From Haematococcus lacustris (taxonomy: Eukaryota > Chlorophyta > Chlorophyceae > Chlamydomonadales > Haematococcaceae): a stretch of 64,000 nucleotides of DNA. A model generated the notes under the pieces. It was not told the origin of the DNA. It saw only the letters and a program-made list of their open reading frames with translations, and did not search any database. This document shows, one piece after another, positions 24,301-36,897 of the stretch (position 1 is the stretch's first letter; every line of letters starts with the position of its first letter). The stretch covers positions 10,241,433 to 10,305,432 of the forward strand of contig JASKMD010000029.1 of assembly GCA_030144725.1 (NCBI GenBank), read 5' to 3'. The position numbers and the translations under genes were made by a program.

Positions 24301-27300
24301 TGCACGGTCACCTGCTCATTGTTGGGGAGCGGGCCACGGCATTGGAGGCTGCTCGCCTGCATGACCTGGCGGCCATTGCCTTGCACGGGGCCGGTGCGAT
24401 CCCTTTCTTGAACCAGCCTGCTGCCACGTACCACTACAACAGCCTGCTGGAGGTGATGGACGGCCTTGTACAGCAGGTGGGGGACAGGCCACGGCTGCTA
24501 CCTGGGCTGAGCACAAAGAAATGTGGGCATGTGCATGGGCATGCAAGCATATGAGCATGGCATGACATGGCATGCAAGCAAGGGTTAAAAATAAGACCAG
24601 GGTAACAGGTATTGGGAGTCTAAGGGTTCACCCAGCTGTGCCATGACTGAGACCTACTTACGACCAACAGCAGAGAGCGGCCAGGGGTCAGGGGTTGCTG
24701 TGTGGGTGTACAGCTGCCTGGCTGCCAGTTGTTGCGCCGCTACTCAACCTGTTCCTGCCTTGCTTGACCTTGCTCCTCATCTACCTTGCCCCTGCAGCAC
24801 CCATGGCTGGATGCTGCCCACAGCCCCTGGGTGGCACTCTGCGCTTGGGAATGCTGCGTGGTGGGCGCCCCCACCCCCACCTTGCCCTTACCAAACCTTC
24901 TGCTCAGCCCAGTCCCATGTCCGACACCCAGCCCCAGCACCGTAGGCGGAGCTGGCAGCTCCCAACAGCACCACGCCAGCCCCACTGCCCACAACATGCC
25001 ACCTAGCGGCCTCAGTTTGGGGCAGCAGCGGCGGCTGAGCCAGGGGTCCTTCGACTCGTACGAGGCCAGCAGGGGCCAGGCCTCCCCGGAACCCTCCGGC
25101 CCAATGCCTGGTGGGGTGGAGTCCCAGTGGCATGGCCAGCTCACACTGCCTTTCATCGGTGTCAGCAAGGAAGTGGTGGGGCCAAACAGAGGCATGTGGG
25201 TGGCCAAACAGGGGGCCCCGACTGGCCTTGCCCGCACACCAACAATCAACTTAGTAAGTTATGTCAGGGGGAAGGGAGGGCAGGGGTGGGACGGGGGAGG
25301 GCAGGGGAGGGCAGGGGATGCACATAACCTTGGCCTTTTGTCCATGCCTGCCACCTCTTGTTTGTACTTCTGACTACCACATGCAGCTTAGCAGTGCTCA
25401 CTCCATTGTGCCGGATTGTTGCTTTCAGTTGGTGGGCTACTACAACACGTCTGCTGAAGCAGCTCGAGCTCGGGACTGCGCGGCTATGGCGCTGCAGTCT
25501 TTACCCCACCTGAACTATCCTGCCACAGACTATACTGTGGATGACATCTGGCAGGTATGCAGGCAGCCAGGCAGGCAGGCAGGCAGGCAGGCAGGTAAGG
25601 AGGCTGTGAGGCATGCATGCAGATAGGCTAACATGCGTGTAGCAGGTCAGGCAGGTCAGGAAGCAGGCAGGCAAAGCAAGCAGGCAGAGAAAGCTTGGAA
25701 CGGTTGTGTGAGCTGTACCAAAGAGAAGAGGAGTAAAGGTCACACATGGCAAGGAGCAGGCAGGTCCTGGTTGTGTCTGTTTTTTCCTGGGCAAAGTCCT
25801 GCTCCTGTCTGTTTTGTGAACCACAGGTGGTGCAGCCATTACTGCAGCAGAGCAGACACCTCCTAACTCCCAACATCGACTCCATCGTTAGGGCCAACAT
25901 TGCAAGTTGTGGCTGCTATGGCAGCCGCACCCGCAGCGTGCATGGCACTGCCGGTTACGGCCCGGGTGCCAAACGTGCGCGTGACCTGCCCCACCATACG
26001 CCTAGCGCCACCAACTCAAGCGGGCGCCCCCCTGGGCCAGCTCAGCAGTATCAGCACCAGCTGCATTCACATCAACTGCAGCTGCAACACACAGTGCCGC
26101 CCCTGGACCAGTCACCATCGCCCCTGCCAGAGCCTGTCGTCAAGGTGCAGCTGCTGCTGGAGCCGTGCATCCACGCCACCCTGGCAGTCCTACCGCAGCC
26201 ACCCACTGCCCTGAGTGGTGCCGGCAGCGGCCAGCCCGCAGTGGGTGGAGAGCGGGTGAAGGTGGAGGGGGTGAAGGTGGAGGAGGGGCCATGCTCTGCT
26301 GAGTGCCCCTCTGCTGAGGGAGAGCGCCTGGTCAGCCTTAAACTGCAGGATGGCTGCGCGGTGCGGGTGCAGCTGTCGGTGGTGCGGGGCCTGCCTGCCT
26401 ACCCTACCAACACCCTGCCTGTGCCGGCTTTGTGGCCTCCGGGGCAGGGCCTGTTGCCTGCGCCCGCTGCGCAAAAGCCAGAGCCAGTAGGGGAGGTTGG
26501 GTTAGGGTCAGCATGGGGCAACACTTTGGGGGGAGAGGGTCTGGGGCAGGGGCTGGGCGGGTTGGGGTTGGGGATGCTGGACAGGCTGACGGGTGGAGAG
26601 CAGCACAGCAACATTTTCCTGGCAGCTTCCCAGCAGCTGCTGCAGTCACAGGGCAAGGCCAAGATGGTTGTGGTGCCAGCCCCGCAGCCGCAGTCAAGGA
26701 CGGACATGGTGAAGACCCGCAAGGCTCGCAGAGCTGAGGTGTGAGCTCCTGGCAGCAACCCTGATTTGGTGCTTGGTGTTCTTGCTTTACACCGCCAAAC
26801 CGCCAGCCTGGTACAGCTGCTGCACAGTGTGACCAATTGGATGGCCACTGGGTTTCTGCCAGCATTGTGTGTTGCGGCTGCTGCTGGCTGCTGCAGGAGG
26901 AGATGGACATGCAGAACAAGCGCATGCGGCTTGGAGACCCTGATGGTGAGTGAGCCTGGCTTGCCTGGTGAGGGGGAGCAGGGGAGAGCGGTGGTGGCCG
27001 CCGTTATGGCAGACTGCCGGATAGTTGTGTAGTCATGGCTGTAAGTAGGGGTGTACAGCGGTATGGTGTCATGGCGCCAGCAACCCATCCACAAGTAGCA
27101 GCACCTAGGGGGAGGTACCTACACTTGCACGCCACTGTTTTGGTGATGGGGACTGGTGGTGGTGGTGGTGGTGGTCATGGTCTTGCTGCAGTCGGGGCCA
27201 AGGTGCATGTCCCCATGTGGTCCCCTTGTTGCCGTCCCTATCACCTGCTGCAGTCACCCAGCGCCAGGGAGGTGACAGCAGCGACAACGCAGCGGAGGAG

Positions 27301-30300
27301 ATTGAGCAAATCAAAGCGCCTGACCCATACTGCCCTGGCCCCCCACAACCCGCCAGCCGCCAGCGCGGAAGCACGCAACAGGAGTCGCAGGGTGCCCGCC
27401 GCGGCACCAGCCGTGTCACGCCAGAGGTGAGAGCACAGCACCTGCACAGCATGTACATCCCTCGCACTCGCCCTTACCCTCACCTCACCCTGTGCATTCA
27501 TCTGGCACCCTACAGCAGCACCTGGAGCTGCATTCTGCACTGAATGCATTTTACCGTGGTTGGGAGCTATGGGCATGATAGAGCTGGCTTTGCAGGCAGC
27601 TGGTCAAGTATGCTGTCCACACTCAGCATGTGTAGACTACAATGCCAGGCTCAGTGTGCTGTGTCTACACTCAGCAAGCAGCTCTACCGTGGCTATAGAA
27701 GCTGCCATGTGATGTTGAGACGGGCTGAATGCTACAGGTGTCTATGTTAAGGCACATGAGACCTGAGGTTGCACCACATGCCAGCAGCCACCTCATGTTG
27801 CATTGGAAAACGGTCAAAGGGGCCTACCACTCCATATTCCCACCCGCATGCCCTCACTGCTGCTGCTGCGCTGCTCTGCTGTCACTCCTCATGGGCTGCA
27901 GGCAGACTACTCCCAAGAAGAGGCTCGACGGCAAAGCAAGCGAGCACGGGGCATCCTGCCCTCCAACCTGCCACTGGTGTTCGATGCCTACTTTGGTGTT
28001 ACCAGGTCAGTGGAGCTGGCCAAGGACATGCTGCAGCCTGTTGTCAACGCCGGCAGCTGCGCGGACCAGTCCTTGGGGACACTGCTGGGCTCATCATGCA
28101 TGACCCCTGCTCCTCACCTGCAAAGCTGAGGTAGAGCTTTGCAGAGCGTGTGCTAACGCAGCGCTGCCCAGCCACTCGGGACCCCAGCGCCCTTTTGCAC
28201 AAAAAAACTCGCCTGATAATGATCTGCCCTTCTTCGTGTTCTCCTGCTTTTACACTGAAAGCCCCCACTTCTGCCGCATCGCATGCTGAGGTGGTTGCTA
28301 TAGTGATTGTCGGGGCGCGTCAGGTTTACATGCTGTGGGTGTTGGGATCTCAACGCTGCCAAGTTTGCCAATATAACCTGCCTACAAAATTATGATCCGG
28401 CTGCGCCCACAGGGAGCGTTTTGCTAAGCTTTTGCAACGCTTCTGAATACCTTGGTAGGGTACAAAGGTGGTGCAGCAAGCGCGCTTGGTCCAGTATGTG
28501 TCTTGAGCCAAGTTGAGCTGGGTCATGCTTATGCAGGGAGCCCCCCACTGCTGCCGGACCTGGCCAGTGGCTAGCCAAGGCCAAGCTGCTGTCCGCTGAG
28601 AACCGTCCCACACACATGGTGGTAGGTGCCCCTACCCTGGCCATTGCCCCTGCAGCTACTGCTTGCCGCCAACGTGCCATGACTCCTGCCCTTGCACTAA
28701 TTGCTGTCCACATGCTGGAACAATGCCCTTGCACTGCTCGCTGCCCCTTGCACTGCCCACTGCCCTTGGCCTGCCTTCCTTTCCAGTGGCTTTAGCTGGT
28801 GGGTTGCAACGAATGCAGGTGGGGCGCTTTGATGATGAGGAGGATGCAGCACGGGCCCGAGACCTGGCTGTGCTGGGCCTGGGCTCCGCCTCCTGCCCCA
28901 AACTCAACTTTGATGCAGACATGTACTCCCTGACCATGGTGGAGCTCATGGTGGGAGGGGTGGCAATGGGAGGGGACTGGCAGCAGTGGGGTACTCTCCT
29001 CCAGATGCCTCCACCTGCTGCCTTAACCTTGGCTATAGCTGCCCAGCAGCTTCCAAGTGTGGCCCTTGCTTGACCTCTTTCTTCCCCAACCAGGGTGGTG
29101 GTGCCACTGGCTGCGTGTTGCAGGTCATGGTGCTGGCAGAGGAGCACCCGCAAATCATCAAGCCCAGCATGCTGCACATGGCCCTGCGCAATGCCCGCAA
29201 CCACGGAGTCACTGCCGACCCTGCCTATGCACGACAGCCTGGTGCAGCCAGGCCTGGCGGAGGAGCCTCCCTGCCCTCCCGCCCCTCCTCTGGCCCTGGC
29301 CCTGGCCCTCGTCACCCAGGACACCCCAGCCAGCGAGGGGTGACTGCGGGCGAACGCGGCAGCGACAGGGCAGCCGGCGGCAGCTACCCCTCAGGGGGCT
29401 CCCCCGCTGACGCCATGCAGGTCCCTGGCCCTGGCAGCAGCAGCAGGCGCCAGCAGCAGCAGCAGCAAGTGGGTCAGAGGGGAGGGAGCACGCCTGAGCG
29501 GCCCTTACCCCTGGGCTTCTCAGCAGGCCCCTTGTATCCGCAAGGGCCACCTGGCCTGGACAACGACGCTCGCTGGCTGGGCAGCCAGGGCATAGGCCTG
29601 GAAAGGGCTCCCAGCTGGCAGGCACGCAGCCAGCCCCTGGCCCTGCCACGGCCTGTGCCTGGGGGGGCTGCCCCTAGTGCGTACGACATGACCATGCATG
29701 ACAGCAGCATGGGGGGTATGGGCCTGGAGGACCAGCCCCAGCTGGACCTGGCACTGGGTCGCCGCCATAGTGGGTATGACCTGGGTGACCCTGCCACCTT
29801 TTTCAATGGCGGGGCCAGTGGCATCCACACCCAGCATGGTGCAGCCGCTCAGAGCGCAGCAGGAATTCAGCGGCCAGGCCGGGTTGGCAGCCACAGCCCC
29901 AGCCGGGCCCTTGAACCCCGTGACTCCTCTTTGCCCACTATCAAATCACGGTTCAGCACAGACCCCCACGCAAGCATAGCAGGGGCAGCCGGCTCCCGCC
30001 TGCCCAGCCTGCTGCCCACCCCCAGTGCCGACATCGATCCCAGCTACTTCCCCTTCCCTGACCTGCCCATGCCGGGCAGCCTGCAGCCAGATTTCCCACC
30101 TGCCGCCCCTGGCAGCCCTTCACATGGCCTCCAGCCAGGCAGCCAGCCAGGCTCCACGCAGGGTCACCTAGGCAGCAGCAGGTTTGAACCCAGTGCCGGC
30201 CAAATGCATGGGGGGGCCCTGCCTCTGGGTCTGGGTGCAGGCCGGGCCAGGCTGGGCAGCTTTGCCACAGGGCTAGCTCCAGGCCAGTCAGGTCCTGGAA

Positions 30301-33300
30301 GTTCCTGGGGGGCTGGGCTGTGGGCGGGGTCAGGGGCAGGGGCAGGAGGACAGGCACCGGGGGCACGGGCACCGCCTGTGCTGCGGGTCAGCCCGGCCAA
30401 AGAGGTGGGCGCAGGACCGCAGGGCTTGGTGCGCCGGGGTGCCGGGGGAGTGCGGGTGAAGCTGGCTGTGGTCCAACATGTCAGGGTCCAGCTGCAGGTG
30501 GCGCAGGAGTCTGGGCAGGGGAGTGGGCATGCGCAGGGGGATGCGATGGAGGAGGACCGCCTAGGTGGGACCCAGGACGTGGCAGCCCCAGTGCGGGTGC
30601 AGCTGCTGGTGAGTGGGCTCAGGGGGGGGTCTGGTTGTGATTTGCTCGCACCCTCAAACCACAGCAGATCGCCGCACCCTGGGGGGCCAGGAGGTTGAAC
30701 ACAGCCTGGCTGCTGCTCTGGGTCGTAAAGTCTGAGGCAGGCATAGGGATGGGAAGGGTTGGCTGGGTAGGACGCAGCAGATAACAAGATGGCAGCGCTG
30801 GGTGCTGGTGCCTGTGGGTGGGGCTTGCCTCAGGCCAGGGCTCTAGGCAGTCCCATGAGGTCAGTGCTCCACACCCCTACAGCAAGAAGGAAAAAGAAGA
30901 GAGGTCGGCAGCGCTGGGTGTGATCTTTGCCTCAGGCTGTGGTCCCCTCAGGCAGTCTCATGCGATCAAGTGCTCCACACCCCTCCAGACCCACACCCTC
31001 ACTACAAGAAACCGGTTGCTGCTGCTGCGCCACCTCGCATGCTGCTCCCATGTCCCCTCACTTGTGTGCCCTCGCACGGCATCGGCACCTGCATGGTCGC
31101 ATCTCACTGCTGCTGTTGGGTTTGCTGCCTGCAGTTGGAGGAGGGCGTAGCCGTCACGTTCATCCTCACCGACATTGCCTCAGCCGCAGCCGCTGCCGTG
31201 GGGGCCCTGCGCCAGCGCTGGCTGCAGCAGCAGGCACGGAGCGCTGCCATGCAGCCAGGCAGCCTGCCTGTGCCAGCTCCCCTGCCCACCACCCTGCCCA
31301 AGCTCCCTGTCCCAGCCACCTCCCTGACCCCCCTACCCTCCCTGCACTCCATCCATGTGCCCTCCCTCCCCCCTCAGCCAGCCTCCAGACCAGGGTCCCC
31401 TGCTCGCCTGCCTGGGCCCCACTACCCCCACCACCATGCTGACCACGCTGCCGACCCCCTTGCCATGCTGGCCGATGCTGCCCTGGGCGGGGTCTGGGAC
31501 CCCCCAAAGGCCGGCACACACTCCTCCCTCCGGCCCGGACCCAGCAACCAGCACCCCGGCCGTGGCGCCCGCTACAGCCAGAAAGACGAGCGGGGCCGGG
31601 AGCGCAGCGCCACCCCACCCTCACAGCTGCAGCTGCACGCACGGGGCCGTGAAGGACCTGGGGGCGGCAGCGGAGGGGAGCGGGGCGGCCGCATCTTGCA
31701 CCCGCAAGCCCCGCGCCGCGCTAGGCTGGACGCGGCTACCCAGTACCTCCAGCGCCTGATGGAGGAGGACTCGGTGATTTTCGCCGAGGCAGTGCGCAAC
31801 CTGTGTGGGCGGAAGGGCATCCAGCTGCCCACCTCCACCACCGCCACACTGGAGCGGCTGGTGGCGGGCCGCCCTGGGGGCCCGGGCTCCTCAGGCCTCA
31901 CCTCCCCTCGTGGACCTGGAGCAGCAGGGGCGGGGGGAGAGGAGGCGGGCCTGCCCCTGGGCAGCCCGGGCTCAGGCGGCAGCGGCCTGCTGCGGGGCAG
32001 CAGTGTAGCGCTGGGTCTGTCCCATCACCACCATGCTGACAGGCACAGCGACAGGCATGCCCAGCAGCATGGGGCCCCAAACCACCAGCACTGGCCAGGG
32101 GCAGGGGCGGGTCACAGCGCGCGGCCCGTGTCCCGTCAGGTCACAGTGGGCCCTCCTGCCACGGTGGGGGTCAAGCGGCCAGCTGGCGCCGCATGGCCTG
32201 GTGGGGGCTCGCCCCGCCCGAGCTCTGCGGGAGGGTCAGCAGTCGCGGCTGGGATGCGCGGGGGTGGGGGGGAGGCAGCAGCAGGGGGGGGAGGGGTGGG
32301 GGGGCTTGCCCGCCACAGCCTGGGCAGCCTGGGTGGCGACCTTCGACGAGGCGGCAGTGGATCAGGGGCAGGGCAGATGGGGGGAGGCAGGCAGCAGGGG
32401 CCAGGCAGCACCCGGGGGGCCCCCGGCCATGGGGGTGTTGTGAGTCAGAGTAGTACCAGAGCCGGGGGGCGGGGGGCTGCTGCGCCAGGTCAACCTAGGC
32501 TTGGTGAGGCCGTCAGGGGCAGGGAGCAGGGCGACTGGGAGCAGCAGGGCATGTCTGCAGATGAAGACGGACAGGGTCATCCCAAACGCAGGGCGCTGGT
32601 GCAGGATGGCCTGGAGCAACCGCAGCTGCAGCAGAGGCGCAGCAACCCCAACCGCCAGTGGGTGGGCCAGCAGCAGTACCCCGTGCAGCCTGGGGGTCCC
32701 CAGCCCAGTCCAGGGGAAGAGCAGGAGGAGGATGAGGAGCAGGACGCAGTGCCGGGCGAGCCCTCCCCCCTCACCCAGGGCCAGGTGGGCCGCAGCAGAC
32801 CGCTGGCAGGGGAGCAGCCGGGCGCTGCGCAGCGCTTGGCGGGCGGGGGGGGCGCCCGGGCCACTGTGCCGGGGGCTGACCTTGCCTCAGCCCTGGCGGC
32901 TGAGGGTCGGGCTAGCCCCAGGGCGGGCCAAGGGCCTGAGGTCTCCCCCTTGGACCCGCAGCCATCCAGACCCCGCACCCACGCCCAGGCCCTGGCAGCA
33001 GCAGCAGCAGCAGCAGGCCGGGGCCAAGTAGATGGCAGCAGCCCAGCCAAAGCTGGGACTGGCCGGTCAACGCTTCCCGCACCCACTGCAGCTGCCGTAC
33101 AACAGCAGGTGGGCTGGGTGGGCTGCTGGGGGATGCCTCAACCAGGCAGGCATCCTGCTGATAGTCCAGCCCATTCCCACCACCAGCACTTCCTGTAGCA
33201 TTTCAGTGCCAGCATTGCCGGGGCAGGATCCTGCCTTCCTCCTGTGCCACCACCCACCACGCACCTACCACCCACTTCACACCCCTCACCACCACCCTCA

Positions 33301-35125
33301 TGCTTGCAACACATACCACCACCCTGACATTTGCATCCCACACCTCCACCCCAGTCTCAGCCCACACCGCCAAGCTGTGCACCTAGTGCCTTGCAAAGCT
33401 TCACAGGGCATCTGGCCATCATGCCAAGCGCTTGCCCCCCTACAAGCCACCTGTAGCCACTCTGCCCTGCCCTGACTCACACCAGGTGCGCAACGCCCTG
33501 GCCCACGCTGCCGCCACGCGCGCTCACGCACCCGGAGCTCCCGCCCTCAGTTCCAGCCCGCAGCCCGGACCCAGCCAGAGCCTCAGCCAGGGCAGTGAGC
33601 TGTCCGGCCGTCCCCACCCTGCCAAGCGCCCGCTCACACCCGCAGCAGCAGCAGGGGCGGAGGGGCCCCACTCAGCCAGGCAGGGGGCAGGGGGTGGCCC
33701 CGGCAGCCTAGTCCAAGGGGTGGCCAGCCAGGGAATGGGAGGCAGGGGCAAGACCGAGCAGCAGCAGGGGCCAGGCATGGCCCACTCCCCCAGTGGGGTG
33801 CTGTCAGGACCTGACCAGGGCCCCTCGGCCAAGCGGGCTGCACTCGGCGCCAGCGGTCCACCCAGCACTGGCAGCGCATGGAGCCCTCGCGCCCCCCCTG
33901 ACCAGCTGCAGGGCGATGCCAGCTCCCCGGCAGCTGAGCCTGTGGGAGGCCCCGCAGCAGCAGGGGCGGTGGGGCTAGGCTACAAGGCCGCGGCCACTCA
34001 ACTGAGCCAGGCAGGGCCCACAGCCCACCCCCCCTCCCGGCTTAGAACCACACGGCTGGCAGTGGAGGGGGGGAGCAGGGCCGGGCTGAGTGAGGCGGCG
34101 GAGGTGACCCCCCCTGACAGTGTCGGCATCAAAGGCGAACCCCTGGGCTCACCTGACTGCACCACCGCGGGGGCAGAAGGGGTGGGTGGGGGTGGGGGGT
34201 TAGGTGCAGGCCAGGGGCCAGCTGGGCAGGGGGGGCCGACCGCCCGGCCGCCCGTGGCCCCTGGGCCCCTCGTCCCCCTGCGCATGAGCAGCAGGCTCGC
34301 TGCTGCTGGAGCAGCTGGTGGCGGAGGCGGCCCTGCAGCAGCCAGCACTAGCGCCGCAACCGAAGCCGGCAGCGCCACTGGCGTGCTGGCAGCTGCTAGT
34401 GGCAATGACATGGGGGTGGGTCATGGGGCTGTGGGCCTAGCTGTTGCAGCTGGGGCTTCCACAGGCAGCAGTGCAGGCTCCCAGCGCCGCATCAACTGGG
34501 CGGACCGGCTGTCCAGCACCGCTGCTGCACGAGCCGCAGCCTTGGTCACTGCCCGCCACCAGCAGCCGGGGGGGGAGGGGGAAGGGGCCCTGCAGCGCGA
34601 GGGGTCGTTGGGGCAGCAGGGACAAGAAGGCCCGGGTGAGGACCAGCTGGGCTCAGAGCAGCTGGACGCCCAGCAGCAGCAGGGCCCACAGCAGGAGCTG
34701 GAGCCGCAGGTGCACAGGCCGCTGCGGCAGCAACAGCAGCGGTCGAGCTTACTCCAACGCCGGCCTGCACAGCAGCAGCAGCAGCAGCAGCAAGTCCGAC
34801 AGCCTCGGCAAGGTAGAGGTGATGCAGCTGACACAACCCAGCGTGCTGACTTGAAGCCAGACCACCAGCTGCACCAGCACCTTGGAGGGGTGGCTGAGGA
34901 TGGCAGTGGCGGCGGGGCGGGCGAGGGGCCAGCTGGTCATGGCGTAGAGGCGTGCAGGGGAAGGGGCTCTGATGCAGCCCTACTCAGCCGCCGCCCTGCT
35001 GCTGGCCAGAGAGCAGCAACTGTGGCACCCCCCTTGCAGCTGTACCAGCACCCTGAGAGGCCCCACCTCAGCCTCCACCCCGAAGATCAACAGCAGCAGC
35101 ACTACCAGCAGTCACAAGCAGCATT

Positions 35126-35161
<36 letters not shown>

Positions 35162-35405
35162 ACTCTACCAGCAGCAGGTGCCAGTGCCTCAAGGCAGAGC
35201 TGCAAAGTCAAAGCTGCACCCTGGCCAGCAGGGCGAGGGCACCTTGCCCCACTTTGTGGTGCCCCCAGCTGCGCAGTTTGGCCAGCAAGGGGTGCCAGTG
35301 CCTCCCTCAGCTCCACAAGACAAGTACATGCACGCAAAGCAGCTCATGCAGCAGAAGCTGCGCCAGCAACAGTTGCTGCAGCAGCAGCAAAAGCAGCAAC
35401 ACTGA
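17412..35405 (+). CDS. Giant protein with five AP2-like repeats (23 exons, about 3662 aa)
   Basis: Exons: 17412-17978, 18112-18227, 18507-18621, 18886-20473, 20847-20986, 21416-21715, 22118-22195, 22285-22538, 23506-23581, 23788-23826, 23900-24003, 24281-24476, 24798-25253, 25429-25554, 25827-26738, 26897-26945, 27254-27426, 27902-28005, 28537-28621, 28819-28950, 29124-30608, 31135-33108, 33486-35405. All 22 introns are GT-AG and all phases agree (10989 bases). AP2/ERF-like units, with a GV...W half followed by G-F/Y...EAARARD...LN-P...Y, lie near residues 160-227, 768-832, 1108-1175, 1312-1375 and 1790-1862. Examples are GRFDDEEDAARARD and GYYNTSAEAARARD. The rest is Ala/Gln/Gly-rich linker. 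AP2 domains bind DNA, so a nuclear transcription regulator is inferred. The repeats are degenerate, and first-half arginines of the canonical domain are mostly missing, so DNA binding is unproven. Start: first ATG of the open frame. Confidence 0.85.
20563..20800. repeat. GGCAGGGGCAGCAGG-type minisatellite in intron 4 of the AP2-like gene
   Basis: Irregular short-period G-rich array (GGGGCAGCAGGGGCGGCA units) wholly within the intron 20474-20846. Skipping it joins GV...GLWEA with GHYALMEEAVRARD into one AP2-like repeat. Confidence 0.85.
21303..21367. repeat. GGCA/GGCG tetranucleotide repeat in intron 5
   Basis: GGCA units switch cleanly to GGCG units. The tract lies in the intron 20987-21415 of the AP2-like gene, about 50 bases before the acceptor. 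Confidence 0.9.
22764..23505 (+). repeat. Fourteen 53-bp tandem copies of an intron acceptor region
   Basis: Exactly 742 bases, 14 units of 53 bp, filling the 3' end of the intron 22539-23505. Every unit ends in CTGCTTTCAG, a good splice acceptor; the last reads CTGCTTGCAG and is the acceptor that keeps frame with exon 9. Units differ at an internal variant block (AGATATC, GGGCGCC or GGCCGCC). All three forward frames are open through the array. Confidence 0.93.
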
Positions 35406-35731
35406 GGTGACGCCATGCATGGCCTTGCAGGCCTTCGTTCACATTAAGACGCGTGCGCGAGGGGACTTATTCTTGCATTCATGAGGTACTTAGTGAGCAT
35501 GCAGGGGCGGCCTGTGGGAGAATACGGGGGCTGCTGTCCAGGTTTGTACGTCAAACTGCCGCCCTGAACATCGGTATTGCGGCTGGGTCGGATCGTTGGG
35601 TAGGCAAGGCAAGGCAATGGGGTGGTCCCTCAGGCTCATAGGTGACCGTGATTCACATGTTCGTAAACGAGGTAAACAAACCTCAGACTCGACCCGACCC
35701 GGTAGAGACAGGAGCATGCTGCATAGCAGTG

Positions 35732-35766
35732 TTGTTTTGGGAGTCTATGATGTTGTAGCGCTGCAT
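35732..35766. repeat. Dispersed repeat, copy A
   Basis: 35 bases (TTGTTTTGGGAGTCT...GCTGCAT) recur at 48366-48400 with one mismatch. This copy lies in the 3' UTR of the AP2-like gene; the other lies just upstream of the LINE. Confidence 0.7.
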
Positions 35767-35848
35767 CGCTAGCGCACCCTAGCGCACCCAGCCCAGCCTC
35801 ACAAGCCTTCAGCTGTACCATGCTTCAGCTACCATGCCTCAGCTGTAC

Positions 35849-35871
35849 TGTAAACTGCGATCGCACTGTAA
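35849..35871 (+). terminator. Two TGTAA poly(A) signals of the AP2-like gene
   Basis: TGTAA at 35849-35853 and 35867-35871, about 450 bases after the stop. TGTAA is the usual poly(A) signal in chlorophyte algae. Confidence 0.5.
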
Positions 35872-36545
35872 ACATCTTCGTTTCTCGAGGAGGTTTGAGA
35901 GATGCGGGTCACTCGTGAGAATAAATGAGGGTTGGGAGCATGCAGGTCAAGGGTCTGGACAGAGAAGGACAAAAACCCCATGCTGTAACCTTGCATTGGG
36001 TTGACCCATATGGTATGCGTAAATCTTGTAATGGACATCACTTCCGCCCCACTCCCGTTGCCGGCACTCCGATTGGATGGCAACCTGAGGCACGGCCACT
36101 CCGCTTCAATAATGTTGCTGATTCCCTGTGATGTCGCCGAAAAAGAAATGCAAGCGCCCCGTCTCCCCCGCAACCTCCGCAGCCGGGAAGCCGCAGAGCC
36201 TGACGGAACACGGCACCACGCAATGATTTGCTGCGCTTGTGCTGTGCCGTCCCGTGTCTACAGGTGCCAGGTCCTGCATCATCAGATGTTCGTCGGGTAA
36301 CCTGTGCTGGCGCAGGAATGGTGCATGCATCTCAACCCGCGGGCTGGCAGCAGCGCCTATGCGTAGAACACCAAGAGCACGCCTGCACTGTGCGATGTCG
36401 GTGACCGGCGGATCCCAATCACCCTGCCGACCACAATTGAAGCAGCTGCTGGTTGCTGCTACAACTGGAGTCCGCGCTAAAGCCATGCCGCGCGGGGCTA
36501 AAGCCATCGACTTGCTTTTACAAGCAAGAACATGGGAGACCCTGA
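35872..36545. other. Intergenic region with a possible short NLS-bearing ORF
   Basis: No gene of normal size. A 31-codon ATG ORF on the + strand at 36131-36226 begins MSPKKKCKRP, a lysine-rich cluster like a nuclear localisation signal. It might be the first exon of a decayed transposase, but no continuation was found. Confidence 0.25.
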
Positions 36546-36649
36546 CTTTGCGAAGGGGATAGATATTTCATGTTGGGGTTGTCTTGCTGTAGCTGGCTAC
36601 AGCCGCCACTTGCGCAACAAGGCCTTGACGGGCTGGGCATGAGGTTGCC
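36546..36649. repeat. Dispersed repeat B, uninterrupted copy
   Basis: Sequence from TTTGCGAAGGGG through CTTGCTGTAGCTGGCTAC to TTGACGGGCTGGGCATGA. The same sequence occurs at 40304-41460, where a hAT element splits it at CTTGCTGTAG, so this copy is effectively the empty site. Confidence 0.8.
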
Positions 36650-36711
36650 ATGCAGGCGCCAGTGGCAGTGGGCAGCAAGATGGTGAAGGGGAGGGGCAGG
36701 GTTACAAGGAG

Positions 36712-36893
36712 GTAATTGAGTTTTACTCAATTGTAATCGTTAATAGACCTCGTTTTAAGAATCGTTAACTGCAGCGACCTGGTGTATTAACAAAAGTGGT
36801 TGCCAACGAACACGCCGGCCAACACCATCGCAGGTGACAAGAAGCATCACTTCGCCGCGCCTATAGAGCTTCGCCTACGTAAAACTCAATTAC
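36712..36893. mobile_element. Possible small inverted-repeat element
   Basis: GTAATTGAGTTTTAC at 36712-36726 is repeated exactly in inverse orientation at 36879-36893, bounding 182 bp. The left arm also contains a local hairpin (ATTGAGT-TTT-ACTCAAT). No clear target duplication. Confidence 0.4.
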
Positions 36894-36897
36894 ACTA

